Part shown: in pieces, positions 48,493-58,552 of the stretch
How positions within the stretch are numbered: the first letter of the stretch is position 1
How the letters are laid out: every line of letters begins with the position of its first letter
Assembly (NCBI RefSeq): GCF_028767125.1
Contig: NZ_JAKCWP010000001.1
Location: forward strand, 186,001-250,000
Direction: 5' to 3'
From: Chelativorans sp. YIM 93263
Lineage (GTDB): Bacteria; Pseudomonadota; Alphaproteobacteria; Rhizobiales; Rhizobiaceae
DNA: 64,000 nucleotides
Made by a program: the position numbers and the translations under genes
The notes under the pieces: model-generated
The model's input: only the letters and a program-made list of their open reading frames with translations
Databases searched by the model: none
What the model was told of the DNA's origin: nothing

Positions 48493-48667
48493 CGGTCTGT
48501 CCTGATTTTCTCTGTTCCGGGCGCGGCCAATATCCGCTGCGGCAATGTCGCCCATACCGAAATCTTGCAGCCATCGCCTATGGCGGCTACGGCTTAAGGT
48601 TCGCGTGCCTATACATCAGGCTTCCAGGTGATACAAGGCCGATGGAACGGGAATTTCGGAGTACCGG

Positions 48668-50485
48668 ATGGACGAGGCCATGGCAGATAGACGCACGGCG
48701 CCGGATGAGAAGGCACGGCGTTCGCTGAAGCCGCTTCGCAAGCTTTTGCCCTATGTGGGGCGCTACCGCAAGACAGCGTTCGGCGCTGCCCTGTCGCTGC
48801 TTCTTGCCGCGCTGGCGACACTGACACTGCCGCTTGCCGTGCGGCGCATGATCGACCATGGCTTCTCGGAGGCCGACAGCGCATTCATCGCCAACTATTT
48901 CTCCATGCTGATCGCCGTCGCCGCGGTGCTGGCGGTGGCTTCGGCCTGCCGGTACTATTTTGTCGTGACGCTGGGCGAACGGGTCGTCGCCGACCTTAGG
49001 CGCGATGTCTTCGCTCATGTGACGCGCCTTTCCCCCGCTTTCTTCGACAGGGCGCAATCGGGTGAGATCGTTTCGCGCCTGACGGCCGACGCCACGCAGA
49101 TCAAGGCGGCCGTGGGCGCCACGGTTTCGGTCGCATTGCGCAACATCATCATGGGCGTGGGTGCGGTGGCCATGATGGTTGTGACGAGCCCGCGCCTTTC
49201 GACGCTCGTTGTCGCAGCCATTCCGGTTATTGTCCTTCCCCTCGTCGCTTTCGGGCGATCGGTGCGCCGGCGGGCGCGCCTTGCGCAGGATACGCTGGCA
49301 GAGGCCACGGCCTTCGCGGGTGAGCAAATCGGCGCGGTTCGCCTGCTCCAGGCGTTCACCAGCGAAGAGGGCGTGTCGCGGCGCTTCTCAGGAGCGGTGG
49401 AAAGTGCGTTTCAGGCCGCGCGCAAATCGGTTTTCGCGCGCTCGCTCCTGACCTTCTTTGCCATTTTCACGACCTTCACCTCGGTGGTCGCGGTGCTGTG
49501 GGTCGGCTCCCACGATGTACTGGCCGGCTCCATGACCGCCGGTACGCTGGGGCAGTTCCTGCTTTACGCGGTGCTGGCGGCCGGTGCGCTTGGCGCGCTT
49601 TCGGAAGTCTGGGGCGAACTTGCCCAGGCGGCAGGCGCGGCGGAGCGGATGAGCGAGCTTCTGGCCGAGGAGCCGACAATCGCCGCGCCCGAGAAACCTG
49701 CCGCCCTGCCCGTTCCGGCCTCAGGCGCGGTCTCGTTCCGGAAAGTCGGCTTCTCCTACCCCGTGCGGCCGGACCAGGCAGCGCTTCACGATCTCTCCTT
49801 CGATGTGGCTCCCGGTGAGACAGTGGCCATCGTCGGCCCGTCCGGGGCAGGCAAGAGCACGGTCTTCTCGCTGCTTCTGCGCTACTACGACCCCGCCCGA
49901 GGCCAAGTGGCCATGGACGGCGTAGATATCCGGCAGGCCGCCCCCCAGGCCGTGCGCAGCCGTATTGCCATCGTGCCGCAGGATGTCACGATCTTCGCCG
50001 CCAGCGCTGCGGAGAACATCGCCTATGGCCGGCCGGAAGCCACGCGCGACGAGGTCGAGGAGGCGGCACGTTCAGCGCTCGCTCATGAGTTCATTTCCGA
50101 CCTTGCGGACGGCTACGACACTCCGCTTGGAGAACGTGGGGTTACGCTATCGGGCGGACAGCGCCAGAGGATTGCCATTGCACGCGCCATTCTGCGTGAT
50201 GCGCCGGTGCTTCTTCTCGACGAGGCAACCTCGGCGCTCGATGCCGAAAGTGAGACCTTGGTGCAGACCGCGCTGGAGCGTTTGATGGAGGGGCGGACAA
50301 CGCTCGTCATTGCCCATCGTCTTGCGACGATTCTCAAGGCCGACCGCATTCTGGTGATGGAGGCCGGCCGGATCGTCGAAGAGGGAACGCACGCCGCCCT
50401 GGTTGCACGCGGTGGTGTTTATGCGCGCCTCGCCAGCCTTCAATTCGAAGCGGGGGCGGATGTGTTCAAAGGTGCAGCCGAGTAG
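48668..50485 (+). CDS. ABC transporter, fused membrane and ATPase domains (lipid/multidrug exporter type)
   Basis: 605-residue half-transporter. The six-helix membrane domain occupies about residues 30-325, and the ATPase about 345-590 with Walker A VGPSGAGKST, signature LSGGQRQRIAIARAI, and Walker B VLLLDEATSALD followed by the H-loop IAHRLATI. Such exporters (MsbA/BmrA-like; ABC-B type) work as homodimers in the inner membrane and move lipids or drugs outward. The rpmE-ABC transporter divergent pair is common in Rhizobiales. Substrate cannot be told from sequence. Confidence 0.92.
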   Translation: MDEAMADRRTAPDEKARRSLKPLRKLLPYVGRYRKTAFGAALSLLLAALATLTLPLAVRRMIDHGFSEADSAFIANYFSMLIAVAAVLAVASACRYYFVVTLGERVVADLRRDVFAHVTRLSPAFFDRAQSGEIVSRLTADATQIKAAVGATVSVALRNIIMGVGAVAMMVVTSPRLSTLVVAAIPVIVLPLVAFGRSVRRRARLAQDTLAEATAFAGEQIGAVRLLQAFTSEEGVSRRFSGAVESAFQAARKSVFARSLLTFFAIFTTFTSVVAVLWVGSHDVLAGSMTAGTLGQFLLYAVLAAGALGALSEVWGELAQAAGAAERMSELLAEEPTIAAPEKPAALPVPASGAVSFRKVGFSYPVRPDQAALHDLSFDVAPGETVAIVGPSGAGKSTVFSLLLRYYDPARGQVAMDGVDIRQAAPQAVRSRIAIVPQDVTIFAASAAENIAYGRPEATRDEVEEAARSALAHEFISDLADGYDTPLGERGVTLSGGQRQRIAIARAILRDAPVLLLDEATSALDAESETLVQTALERLMEGRTTLVIAHRLATILKADRILVMEAGRIVEEGTHAALVARGGVYARLASLQFEAGADVFKGAAE

Positions 50486-50519
50486 GGACGACCGGTGGCC
50501 CTAGGCGGTGCGTACCGTG

Positions 50520-51551
50520 CTACCGCTCAGTCAATTTCAGCTCGATTCGTCGATTCTGGGCGCGCGCTTCCGGCGTGTCGGAAGGATCAAGCGGCTGATG
50601 CTCGCCGAAGCCGGCCGCGGCCAACCGGTTGGCCGGTACACCCTGGTCGATAAGATAGCTGACCACAGCGGTCGCACGGGCTGTGGAGAGCTCCCAGTTG
50701 TTGCGGTAGCGGCCCGTGCCGGACAGCGGCACGTCATCCGTATGCCCATCGACCCGCAGCACCCAATTGATCTCCGGCGGAATTTCATCCTGCAGATCGA
50801 GAATGGCATCCGCCAGTTTTTGCATCTCCTCTTGGCCCGAGGGGTTGATCACCGTCGAGCCGGAGGGGAACAGCACTTCCGACTGGAAGACGAAGCGGTC
50901 GCCCACAATGCGGATGTTCTCCCGATCCGAAAGGATCTCCCGCAGGCGGCCAAAGAAATCCGAGCGGTAACGGTTCAGCTCCTGGACGCGCTGCGCCAGG
51001 GCGACATTCAGGCGCCGGCCAAGATCCGCTATCTTCGCCCTCGCCTCATGATCACGCGCTTCGGAGGCGTCGAGAGCGGCTTCCAGAGCCCCGATCTGCT
51101 GGCGCAGCGCGGCAATCTGCTGGCTCAGAAGTTCCACCTGAGACTCCGCGCGCTGGCTGCTCTGCCGTTCCTCTTCGAGCCGCTCGGTCAGAGAATCGAT
51201 CTGCGCGCTCGCCGCGGCGCTTTGTCCGCTGTCATCTTCCAGCAGTTGTTGAAGACGCGACTGCTCGGCCTCGGCCTCGGCCAGCGAGGCGCGGAGACTT
51301 GCCAAAGCGTCCTCTGCATCCTGTGAATTGGCCCGCTCGAGCGCCAGGAGCTGGGTCAACTCGTTTACCTGGGCGTTCAAACGGTCCAGAACCGCATCTT
51401 TGCCCGTGATTTCCTGGCTGAGGAGAAACTGCGCCAGCACGAAAACGGACAACAGAAACATGATGGCGAGCAAAAGCGTCGCCATGGCATCGACGAAGCC
51501 CGGCCAATAGTCGACAGTCCTTTCTCTGCGGCGAGCGCGTGCCAGCGCCAT
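50520..51551 (-). CDS. MotB/OmpA-like peptidoglycan-binding protein
   Basis: 343 residues. One membrane helix near the N-terminus carries a MotB-like Asp just before it (YWPGFVDAMATLLLAIMFLL). A coiled coil follows (about 55-185) and a C-terminal OmpA domain (about 215-340; LRVDGHTDDVPLSGTGRYRN, NWELSTARATAVVSYLIDQG, EARAQNRRIELKL) binds peptidoglycan. It is the partner of the MotA/TolQ-like protein whose gene ends on the same base where this gene starts. The pair is found next to inositol monophosphatase in rhizobia outside flagellar clusters. A proton-driven envelope stator is inferred; the biological role is unknown. Confidence 0.87.
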   Translation of the reverse strand: MALARARRRERTVDYWPGFVDAMATLLLAIMFLLSVFVLAQFLLSQEITGKDAVLDRLNAQVNELTQLLALERANSQDAEDALASLRASLAEAEAEQSRLQQLLEDDSGQSAAASAQIDSLTERLEEERQSSQRAESQVELLSQQIAALRQQIGALEAALDASEARDHEARAKIADLGRRLNVALAQRVQELNRYRSDFFGRLREILSDRENIRIVGDRFVFQSEVLFPSGSTVINPSGQEEMQKLADAILDLQDEIPPEINWVLRVDGHTDDVPLSGTGRYRNNWELSTARATAVVSYLIDQGVPANRLAAAGFGEHQPLDPSDTPEARAQNRRIELKLTER

Positions 51552-52564
51552 CAGCTATTTTCCCGCTTCTTCAGTGATTCAGCGATCTTCTCCAGCGTCT
51601 CGCGCAATTCCTTCTGATCGCTGGCCTGGGATTCCACCCAGTCGCGCATCATCTGCTGCTCCTGACGCATGTTCTTCACCAGCCCGGAAATCCCGTCGGC
51701 GAGAGAGGCCATTGCGGCGGCGGTGCGTGGATTGCTTTGCCCCGACTCCTGCATGGTTTGCAGCTTCTCGGAGAGTTCGCGCAATTCCTGAGAGCCACCG
51801 CTCTTGTCCACTTCCGCCATCTCCGAACCGAGATCGGTGACAGTGGAAAGCCAGTTTTCCAGCTCCGTATAGAAGCGATTCTGCGCGCGCCCGGCCTGCA
51901 GATCGAGGAAACCGAGGATGAGCGATCCCGACAGGCCGAAAAGGGAAGAGGAGAAGGCCGTTCCCATGCCGGCCAGCGGAGCCGTAAGCCCGGCTTTCAG
52001 CGTATCGAGGATGTCATTCGCATCCCCTGTGCCGGGGTCGAGGGACTGGATCGTATCGCCGATGGAGCCGATGGTCTGCAAGAGGCCCCAGAAGGTGCCG
52101 AGCAGGCCCAGGAAGACAAGCAGGCCGATGAGATAGCGCGATATGTCGCGGCTTTCATCCAGACGGGTCGCGATAGAGTCGAGGATCGAACGCATGGAGC
52201 TCGTAGAGAGCGCCATGGCGGAGGACCGGCTCAGAAGCGCTTTCATCGGGGCGAGCAATACCGGGTGTGTCGCTTCCGTTCCCGCGAGAAAGGAGTTGAC
52301 CCAGCGCACCTCCCGAAAAAGCCGGACGACCTGCGCAAACGCAAGCAGAATCCCGATTGCCAGAACGCCGATAATAAGGCCGTTCAGACCGGGATTGCTT
52401 TGAAAAGCGGCCGAAATCTGACGATAGAGAATAGCCGCGACAAACCCGGAAATGGCGAGGAAGACCAGCATGGAATATAAAAAGACATGGGGGCTTGAGA
52501 GACTGCGCGGATCATAGCCCTCGTCCGAAGTCCCGTTCGTCCCCAGCGATTTCAGCAAGGCCAT
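51551..52564 (-). CDS. MotA/TolQ/ExbB-like membrane protein
   Basis: 337 residues with four membrane segments: two near the N-terminus (VFLYSMLVFLAISGFVAAIL and LIIGVLAIGILLAFAQVV) and two in the middle (YLIGLLVFLGLLGTFWGLLQ, then LAGMGTAFSSSLFGLSGSLI), the latter with the family's LGTFWGL and GMGTAFSSSL pieces. The C-terminal third is a helical cytoplasmic region (RELSEKLQTMQESGQSNPRT). With the OmpA-type protein encoded next it should form a proton-channel complex like MotAB or TolQR. A third TolA/TonB-like component is not present nearby. Confidence 0.86.
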   Translation of the reverse strand: MALLKSLGTNGTSDEGYDPRSLSSPHVFLYSMLVFLAISGFVAAILYRQISAAFQSNPGLNGLIIGVLAIGILLAFAQVVRLFREVRWVNSFLAGTEATHPVLLAPMKALLSRSSAMALSTSSMRSILDSIATRLDESRDISRYLIGLLVFLGLLGTFWGLLQTIGSIGDTIQSLDPGTGDANDILDTLKAGLTAPLAGMGTAFSSSLFGLSGSLILGFLDLQAGRAQNRFYTELENWLSTVTDLGSEMAEVDKSGGSQELRELSEKLQTMQESGQSNPRTAAAMASLADGISGLVKNMRQEQQMMRDWVESQASDQKELRETLEKIAESLKKRENS

Positions 52565-52696
52565 CTGTTCCTCAAATTTCGTTTCAGCCCGAAAGTCGCC
52601 GAGACTCTAAACGGAATTGTGACGAAATTGAAAGTGGAAGTGTGGCGCGGCATCTGCTTTCGCGCCGGATCCATTGGGCGCCCCGCTTTTCCAGCA

Positions 52697-53503
52697 TCAG
52701 CCGCGCTGCTCGGGAACCGGGCTCTGCAATGTCTTGAGCAGGGCGCGATGGATAACCTCGTTCCCGGCGACAACGGAACCTTTCTCGAGCATGTTCTGGC
52801 TGCCCGACATATCGGTAATGAAACCGCCGGCCTCGCGCACCATAAGAATGCCTGCTGCAAGATCCCAGGGCGCTAGCGCTTCCTCCCAGAACCCGTCCAT
52901 GCGGCCCGCCGCCACGTAAGCAAGATCGAGCGCCACCGATCCCAGGCGGCGGATACCGGCGACCTCTCCCATAACCTTGCGCAGGTCCATCAGGGCCTTT
53001 CCGTGGTGGCCGCGGCCGAGATGGGGAATGCCGGTGCCCATCACCGCATCGGAAAGCTGTCTGCGGGCCGCTACCCGCATGCGCCGGTCGTTCAGAAAGG
53101 CGCCGCCGCCGCGTTCAGCCGTATAAAGCTCATCCATGATCGGATTGTAGATGAGGCCGGCGACCAATTGCCCCTGCCTCTCGAGCGCGATCGAAATAGA
53201 GAAAAGGGGAATGCCATGCAGGAAATTCGTCGTGCCATCCAGCGGGTCGACCAGCCAGCGGTGCTGCGCGTCAACGCCATCGACAACGCCCCGCTCCTCC
53301 ATCAGGAAGGAATATCCCGGACGGGCGCGCGAAAGTTCGGTGTACAGAATTTCCTCCGCCCGGCGATCGGCCTGGCTGACATAGTCTCCCGGCCCCTTGA
53401 GCGAGACCTGCAGGTTCTGCACCTCGCCGAAGTCGCGCGCGAGCGAACGGCCGGCCTTCATGGCCGACTGCACCATGACGTTGATGATCGCCGAACGCGG
53501 CAT
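52697..53503 (-). CDS. suhB: Inositol monophosphatase family protein (SuhB-like)
   Basis: 268 residues. Metal-binding motifs of the family are all present: DYVSQADRRAEEI, EERG, WLVDPLDGTTNFLHGIPLFS and the later APWDLAAGILMVREAGGFIT. It hydrolyses inositol-1-phosphate or related sugar phosphates with magnesium; SuhB proteins also act in rRNA transcription in E. coli. ATG 53503 begins MPRSAIINVMVQSAMKAGRS. It is followed by efp on the same strand, 43 bases apart, a neighbourhood usual in rhizobia. Confidence 0.92.
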   Translation of the reverse strand: MPRSAIINVMVQSAMKAGRSLARDFGEVQNLQVSLKGPGDYVSQADRRAEEILYTELSRARPGYSFLMEERGVVDGVDAQHRWLVDPLDGTTNFLHGIPLFSISIALERQGQLVAGLIYNPIMDELYTAERGGGAFLNDRRMRVAARRQLSDAVMGTGIPHLGRGHHGKALMDLRKVMGEVAGIRRLGSVALDLAYVAAGRMDGFWEEALAPWDLAAGILMVREAGGFITDMSGSQNMLEKGSVVAGNEVIHRALLKTLQSPVPEQRG

Positions 53504-53546
53504 GAGTGGGCTTCCTCGGTGGTTGTCTGTTTTTCAGGTACCGTCG

Positions 53547-54110
53547 TCAGTCGGCCCGGCGCACATAGGTGATTTCGCTTGTATCGACCACGATTTTCTC
53601 GCCGGAGGTCACAAAGGGCGGCACCATGACGCGCACCCCGTTTTCCATCACTGCAGGCTTATACGAGGCGGTCGCGGTCTGCCCTTTAACGACCGGATCG
53701 GCCTCGACGACTACGAGCGTCACCTGGTCGGGCAGGGAGATGCCAATGGGCTTTTCCTCGTAAAGTTCCACTGTCACCGTCATGCCGTCCTGCAGGAAGG
53801 CGGCACGATCGCCCACGAAATCCTTTTGCAGCTCAAGCTGCTCGTAGGTTTCGGCGTCCATGAAAACCAGCGCTTCGCCCTGTTCGTACAGATAGGTAAA
53901 CTCCTTCTGCTCCAGGCGCACCTTTTCCACGGTCTCGGCGGCGCGGAAGCGCTCATTGAGCTTGGTGCTGTCGATCAGGTTCTTGAGTTCGACCTGGTTG
54001 TAGGCGCCGCCCTTGCCGGGCTTCACGTGATTTGTCTTGACCGCGACCCAAAGGCCGCCATTGTGCTCGATAACGTTCCCGGGGCGGATTTCGTTGCCGT
54101 TGATTTTCAT
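53547..54110 (-). CDS. efp: Translation elongation factor P
   Basis: 187 residues from ATG 54110. [20 protein letters not shown], the loop [10 protein letters not shown] with the Lys that may be modified, and YVRRAD at the end are typical. EF-P rescues ribosomes stalled on polyproline stretches. Longer frames upstream are unsupported. No EpmA/EpmB genes are visible. Confidence 0.95.
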   Translation of the reverse strand: MKINGNEIRPGNVIEHNGGLWVAVKTNHVKPGKGGAYNQVELKNLIDSTKLNERFRAAETVEKVRLEQKEFTYLYEQGEALVFMDAETYEQLELQKDFVGDRAAFLQDGMTVTVELYEEKPIGISLPDQVTLVVVEADPVVKGQTATASYKPAVMENGVRVMVPPFVTSGEKIVVDTSEITYVRRAD

Positions 54111-54205
54111 TACCGATCTGTCCTGAATTCTGCGCAGCGTGACCGCGCCCCCAAGACCATAATTCGGGCGGATAGGCAAGATGGGGCGTGGGCGGGAGCG
54201 GATTT

Positions 54206-55198
54206 TCAGCGCAAACTGTCGGCGCGTGTGGCTGCTTGTTCGAGCTGTTCTTCCGTCAGCCCATGCAGAAAATCCTCCATGAGGAAATCCTCGAGCCCGG
54301 CGCGGCGGGCCAGCATATACCAGGCGGCGGCGAGGATCGCGTCGGGCTCCGTGCCGATGCCTGCGCGATAGAGTTTGGCGAGACGGTTCTGCGCGGCGAC
54401 GTTCCCGCCCTCGGCCGCGCGTTTCAGCCAAGCGAAACCTTGCTCCGGATCCGCATCGCCGCCGCGCCCCTCGACCAGCCAGGTGCCAAGATCGAGCTGG
54501 GCCGTGTCGTAGTTCTGGCGCGCGGCGCGCAAAAGCCAGCGCCGCGCCTCCGCCTCGTCGGGCTTTCTGTTGCCGGCGCCATGCACACTGATCTGCGCCA
54601 GGGAGTATTGTGCGTCCGCCAGGCCGGCCTCGGCGGCCCGTTCGTACCATTCCACGGCTTCGTCTTCCGCGCCGCTTTCCAGCAGCATCTGCGCCAAGTT
54701 GAACTGAGCCATTGTCTCGCCAGCCCGTGCTGCGCTGCGCATCAGGGAGAAAGCTTTGTCCCGATCTCGTTCGACCAGCTCACCGTCGGCCAGAATCAGG
54801 GCATATTGCATCTGAGCTTCCGGCACGCCTTGTTCCGCCGCCTTGGCGTACCATTCGGCGGCCTTCTCGGCGCTGCGCGGCACGCCAAGGCCGCGGGCAT
54901 AGATTTCCGCGATCAATGCCTGTGCGGCGGGGTCGCCCGCCTCCGCGCGCGGTCGGGCATGTTCGAGTGCGGTGAGATAGTGCCCGCGCTGATAGGCACC
55001 GAAGGCCTTGTCCAGTGTTTTGCCGAAGCGCGCGGGATCGACGGGACTCTGGTTGTCCGTTTCGCCAACGCTCTCACCGGCTTGAGAATCCTCTGATCCC
55101 GGGCGGCTCGCCTTCTCGTCGGTCTCCCCCTGCCCCCAGGCGAGCGGAGAGCCGGCGAAAAACACGAGGGGAAGGAGGATGACGAGAAATCGTTTCAT
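54206..55198 (-). CDS. Exported Sel1-repeat protein
   Basis: 330 residues with a signal peptide ([20 protein letters not shown]) and an acidic low-complexity stretch to about residue 55. Residues of about 60-310 hold Sel1-like repeats such as [40 protein letters not shown] and [20 protein letters not shown]. Sel1 repeats are TPR-like and mediate protein contacts. Periplasmic location is inferred. The start overlaps the stop of the ThiE-like gene by four bases, so both are in one operon reading toward efp. Confidence 0.87.
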   Translation of the reverse strand: MKRFLVILLPLVFFAGSPLAWGQGETDEKASRPGSEDSQAGESVGETDNQSPVDPARFGKTLDKAFGAYQRGHYLTALEHARPRAEAGDPAAQALIAEIYARGLGVPRSAEKAAEWYAKAAEQGVPEAQMQYALILADGELVERDRDKAFSLMRSAARAGETMAQFNLAQMLLESGAEDEAVEWYERAAEAGLADAQYSLAQISVHGAGNRKPDEAEARRWLLRAARQNYDTAQLDLGTWLVEGRGGDADPEQGFAWLKRAAEGGNVAAQNRLAKLYRAGIGTEPDAILAAAWYMLARRAGLEDFLMEDFLHGLTEEQLEQAATRADSLR

Positions 55199-55872
55199 TT
55201 GATCACAGCGTCGAGAGCAGGCGCATGCCGGTCAAGCAGTTCATTGGCCGTTGCGATTGCCTGGGCGGGATCGATATCGGGCGCGAAAACGGCGCGTCCG
55301 AGCGCGACGAATTCCGCGTCGGTCTCGGCCACGGCGGAAACCGAATTAACGTCGGCACCGGCCAGGACAATGCACGGAACCTCGATCATCTCCGACCACC
55401 AGCCAGCGAGCGCCAGATTCCGCGGGTGCGGCTCCGCTTTCGAATCATAGCCGAAACGGCCGAAGAAGATGTAGTCGGGCTGTGTTTCTCCGAGTTCAAG
55501 CGCGTGATCCCGGCTCTTCGCGCCGCCGCAGCCGACCATCATGCGGGAATGATGCTTGGCGATGATTTCTGCCAGCTCCGATTTCCGGCCCTCGAAATGA
55601 ATGCCGTCAGCCTGAACACGCGCGGCAATGCGCGGCTCACCGGCTAGGACAACCGCGACACCCTGGTTCTGCGCAATTGGCGTCAGTCGTGCGGCCCGCA
55701 TCTGAAAGGCATCCTCGTCCTCTTCGTAAGCGGGGATGATGAGCGAAGCGACATCGCCACCGGAAAGGGCAGCTTCGAGACGTGCTGCATCATCCGCGCC
55801 GGGCTCCGGCGCGATCAGCACGATTCGGCAGCGGTTCGGGGGTGCGGTCTGTTCGCTCATTCGCTCTGCCAT
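55195..55872 (-). CDS. ThiE-like thiamine-phosphate synthase family protein, divergent
   Basis: 225 residues from ATG 55872. TIM-barrel protein with ThiE-like strands: VAVVLAGEPRIAARVQADGI, HHSRMMVGCGGAKSRDHAL, DYIFFGRFG and CIVLAGADVNSVSAVAETDA, then FVALGRAVF. The canonical ThiE motifs for the pyrimidine pyrophosphate (QxRxK and GPxxxTxTK) are missing or altered; the last reads FGRFGYDSKAEPHPRNLAL. It may therefore be a paralogue with another function. It is translationally coupled to the Sel1-repeat gene and divergent from the TauE/SafE permease. Confidence 0.75.
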   Translation of the reverse strand: MAERMSEQTAPPNRCRIVLIAPEPGADDAARLEAALSGGDVASLIIPAYEEDEDAFQMRAARLTPIAQNQGVAVVLAGEPRIAARVQADGIHFEGRKSELAEIIAKHHSRMMVGCGGAKSRDHALELGETQPDYIFFGRFGYDSKAEPHPRNLALAGWWSEMIEVPCIVLAGADVNSVSAVAETDAEFVALGRAVFAPDIDPAQAIATANELLDRHAPALDAVIK

Positions 55873-55989
55873 TCGTTCCGGGCTTACTTGCGTGCGTATT
55901 TTGGTCTCAATCGGGCATAGAGAAGCCGTTGCCGGGCCACAAGCAAGAAATCATTCCCTGCCCCCTCGTCAAATACAGACAACAGGTTT

Positions 55990-56784
55990 ATGCCACGCGC
56001 AAAAGCCACTACCGCCAGTATGACACCAATTCTTTACGATCCCACCTTCTACTTGGCCGCCATCCCCGCCGTCATCCTCATCGGTCTGGCAAAGGGCGGT
56101 CTCGGTGGTGCGATGGCGCTGGTCGGCGTTCCGCTGATGGCGCTCGTGGTTCCGCCCGTCCAGGCGGCAGCTATACTTTTACCGATTCTGATCGTCATGG
56201 ATATCGTTTCGCTCTGGGCTTGGTGGGGAATTTTCGATCGGCGCCTGCTTGCCGTCATGCTGCCCGGCGCGATGATCGGCATCCTGGTGGGCTGGCTCAC
56301 CGCCGCCTTCGTGACGGAAGCGCATGTACGGCTCATCGTCGGCGTCATTACCCTGCTCTTCTTTCTGCGGTGGCTCCTAGACAAAGTACGCCGCGACGAA
56401 CGCGTGGCGGAACACAATTGGCTGAAGGGTACATTCTGGGGTTCGATTTCCGGCTTCACGAGCTTCGTGGCCCATGCCGGCGGACCGCCCTACCAGGTCT
56501 ATGCATTGCCGCTCCGGCACGATCCGAAGCTCTTTGTTGGGACGAGCGTTATTTTCTTCGCCGTGGTCAACACGGTGAAACTGGTTCCGTATTTTGCGCT
56601 GGGCCAGTTCGACGCGACCAACCTTACCGCCTCGCTCATTCTCGTTCCGCTGGCGCCGCTTGCCACGCTGGCCGGGGCCTGGGTGGTACGCCGTATGCGG
56701 GCCGATATATTCTATCCGATGATGTACATCATGATCTTTTTCATATCACTCAAGCTGATCCACGACGGCTTAGGCGGACTGTAG
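55990..56784 (+). CDS. TauE/SafE-family membrane permease
   Basis: 264 residues with about eight membrane helices and the TauE/SafE patterns AVILIGLAKGGLGGAMALVG near the start and GTFWGSISGFTSFVAHAGGP in the middle. The family exports or imports sulfite, sulfoacetate and other sulfonates or organic anions. Nothing in the neighbourhood points to a sulfur substrate. ATG 56020 is an alternative start ten residues on. Confidence 0.88.
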   Translation: MPRAKATTASMTPILYDPTFYLAAIPAVILIGLAKGGLGGAMALVGVPLMALVVPPVQAAAILLPILIVMDIVSLWAWWGIFDRRLLAVMLPGAMIGILVGWLTAAFVTEAHVRLIVGVITLLFFLRWLLDKVRRDERVAEHNWLKGTFWGSISGFTSFVAHAGGPPYQVYALPLRHDPKLFVGTSVIFFAVVNTVKLVPYFALGQFDATNLTASLILVPLAPLATLAGAWVVRRMRADIFYPMMYIMIFFISLKLIHDGLGGL

Positions 56785-56842
56785 GACTGGAGGACGCGCC
56801 GTCCTTGTGGTTAAGAATGTGCGGGAACTCCGGGAGGTGCAG

Positions 56843-58486
56843 ATGACGAATAATCCTTACGAGCAGGATCTTGGCAGGAATGCCGCGAACCATCAGCCGC
56901 TGACACCGCTTGCGCTGCTGGAGCGTGCGGCGAAGGTGTTTCCCGATCAGACTGCCATCATCCACGGCTCTCTGCGCCAGAATTACCGCACATTCTGGCA
57001 GCGCTCCGTTAAGCTCGCTTCGGCGCTCGCGCGCCACGGCATCGAACAGGGCGACACCGTAACGGCCATGCTTTCCAACACGCCGCCCATGCTCGAAGCG
57101 CATCACGGGGTGCCCATGACAGGCGCTGTGCTGCATTCCATCAACACCAGGCTCGATGCGGCGACGGTGGCTTTCCAGCTTGACCATGCCGAAAGCAAGG
57201 TCGTCATTGTCGATCGGGAGTTTTCCGGCGTGATGAAGGAAGCACTGGCGCGAGCCGAGGCAAAGCCGTTGGTCATCGATTTCGATGATCCCGAATATCC
57301 CGAAGATGCGCCCTATCCGAAGGGCGAGCGCATCGGCACGGTCGATTACGAGGAATTCGTCGCCTCAGGCGATCCGGAATTTGCCTGGCGGATGCCGGAC
57401 GACGAATGGGATGCGATCGCGCTCAACTACACCTCGGGCACGACCGGCAATCCCAAGGGCGTCGTCTACCACCATCGCGGGGCGACGCTGATGGCCTATT
57501 CCAACACCGTTCACGCGGGCATGGGCCGGCATCCCGTCTATCTGTGGACGCTGCCGATGTTCCACTGCAATGGATGGTGCTTCCCCTGGACGCTCGCCCT
57601 TCAGGCGGGAACGCACGTCTGCCTGCGCTGGGTGCGGGCCAAATCCATGTATGACGCCATTGCCGATCACGGCGTGACGCATCTGTGCGGCGCGCCGGTC
57701 GTCATGTCGGCGCTGCTCAACGCATCGGAAAGCGAAAAGCGCGATTTTCCGCAGACCGTGACGTTCAACACCGCCGCCGCCCCGCCGCCGGAGTCGGTGC
57801 TTTCGGCGATGGCGGAGGCGGGCTTCGCGGTCACTCATCTCTACGGATTGACCGAGACCTACGGACCGGCGGTCGTCAACGAGTGGAAGCAGGAATGGGA
57901 CGAACTCGACGGTCCCGCCCAGGCGACGCGCAAGGCGCGGCAGGGCGTACGCTATGCCGTCCTCGAAGACCTCACCGTGCTCGACCCGGAAACGATGGAG
58001 CCTGTACCCGCCGACGGCGAGACGTTGGGCGAGGTAATGTTCCGCGGCAATATCGTCATGAAGGGCTATCTGAAAAACAAGGACGCCACGGAGAAGGCTT
58101 TCGCCGGCGGCTGGTTCCACTCCGGCGATCTCGGCGTTCTTCATCCGGACGGCTACATCCAGCTCAAGGACCGCTCCAAGGATATCATCATCTCCGGCGG
58201 CGAGAACATATCCTCCATCGAGGTGGAAGACGCGCTCTATAAGCACCCGGCCATCGCGGCCTGCGGAGTGGTCGCTAAGCCGCATGAGAAATGGGGAGAA
58301 ACGCCCGTCGCTTTTGTCGAGCTCAAACCGGGCGCCGCGGCGGATGCAGAGGAGATCATCGCGCATTGCCGCGCGCTTCTGGCTGCTTTCAAGTGTCCGC
58401 GGGAGATTGTCTTTGCTGAAATTCCGAAGACTTCGACCGGTAAGATCCAGAAATTTCGGCTGCGTGAACAGGCGAGCACGCGATAG
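56843..58486 (+). CDS. Acyl-CoA synthetase, AMP-binding family
   Basis: 547 residues from ATG 56843, which follows GGGAGGTGCAG. ATP motif YTSGTTGNPKG, adenylate motif YGLTETYGP, hinge region KDRSKDIIISGGENISSIEV and catalytic Lys in PKTSTGKIQKFRLRE. The combination FHCNGWCFPWTLALQAGTHV is typical of the group that includes medium-chain and methylmercaptopropionate-CoA ligases (DmdB-like). The acid used is not certain. It is transcribed convergently with the LysR gene. Confidence 0.9.
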   Translation: MTNNPYEQDLGRNAANHQPLTPLALLERAAKVFPDQTAIIHGSLRQNYRTFWQRSVKLASALARHGIEQGDTVTAMLSNTPPMLEAHHGVPMTGAVLHSINTRLDAATVAFQLDHAESKVVIVDREFSGVMKEALARAEAKPLVIDFDDPEYPEDAPYPKGERIGTVDYEEFVASGDPEFAWRMPDDEWDAIALNYTSGTTGNPKGVVYHHRGATLMAYSNTVHAGMGRHPVYLWTLPMFHCNGWCFPWTLALQAGTHVCLRWVRAKSMYDAIADHGVTHLCGAPVVMSALLNASESEKRDFPQTVTFNTAAAPPPESVLSAMAEAGFAVTHLYGLTETYGPAVVNEWKQEWDELDGPAQATRKARQGVRYAVLEDLTVLDPETMEPVPADGETLGEVMFRGNIVMKGYLKNKDATEKAFAGGWFHSGDLGVLHPDGYIQLKDRSKDIIISGGENISSIEVEDALYKHPAIAACGVVAKPHEKWGETPVAFVELKPGAAADAEEIIAHCRALLAAFKCPREIVFAEIPKTSTGKIQKFRLREQASTR

Positions 58487-58552
58487 CCAAAGAGATACGT
58501 TTTCGATGTGAGGAGGGGCGCTGAGCGTCTTGATACCGGTTTACAGCAGCCT

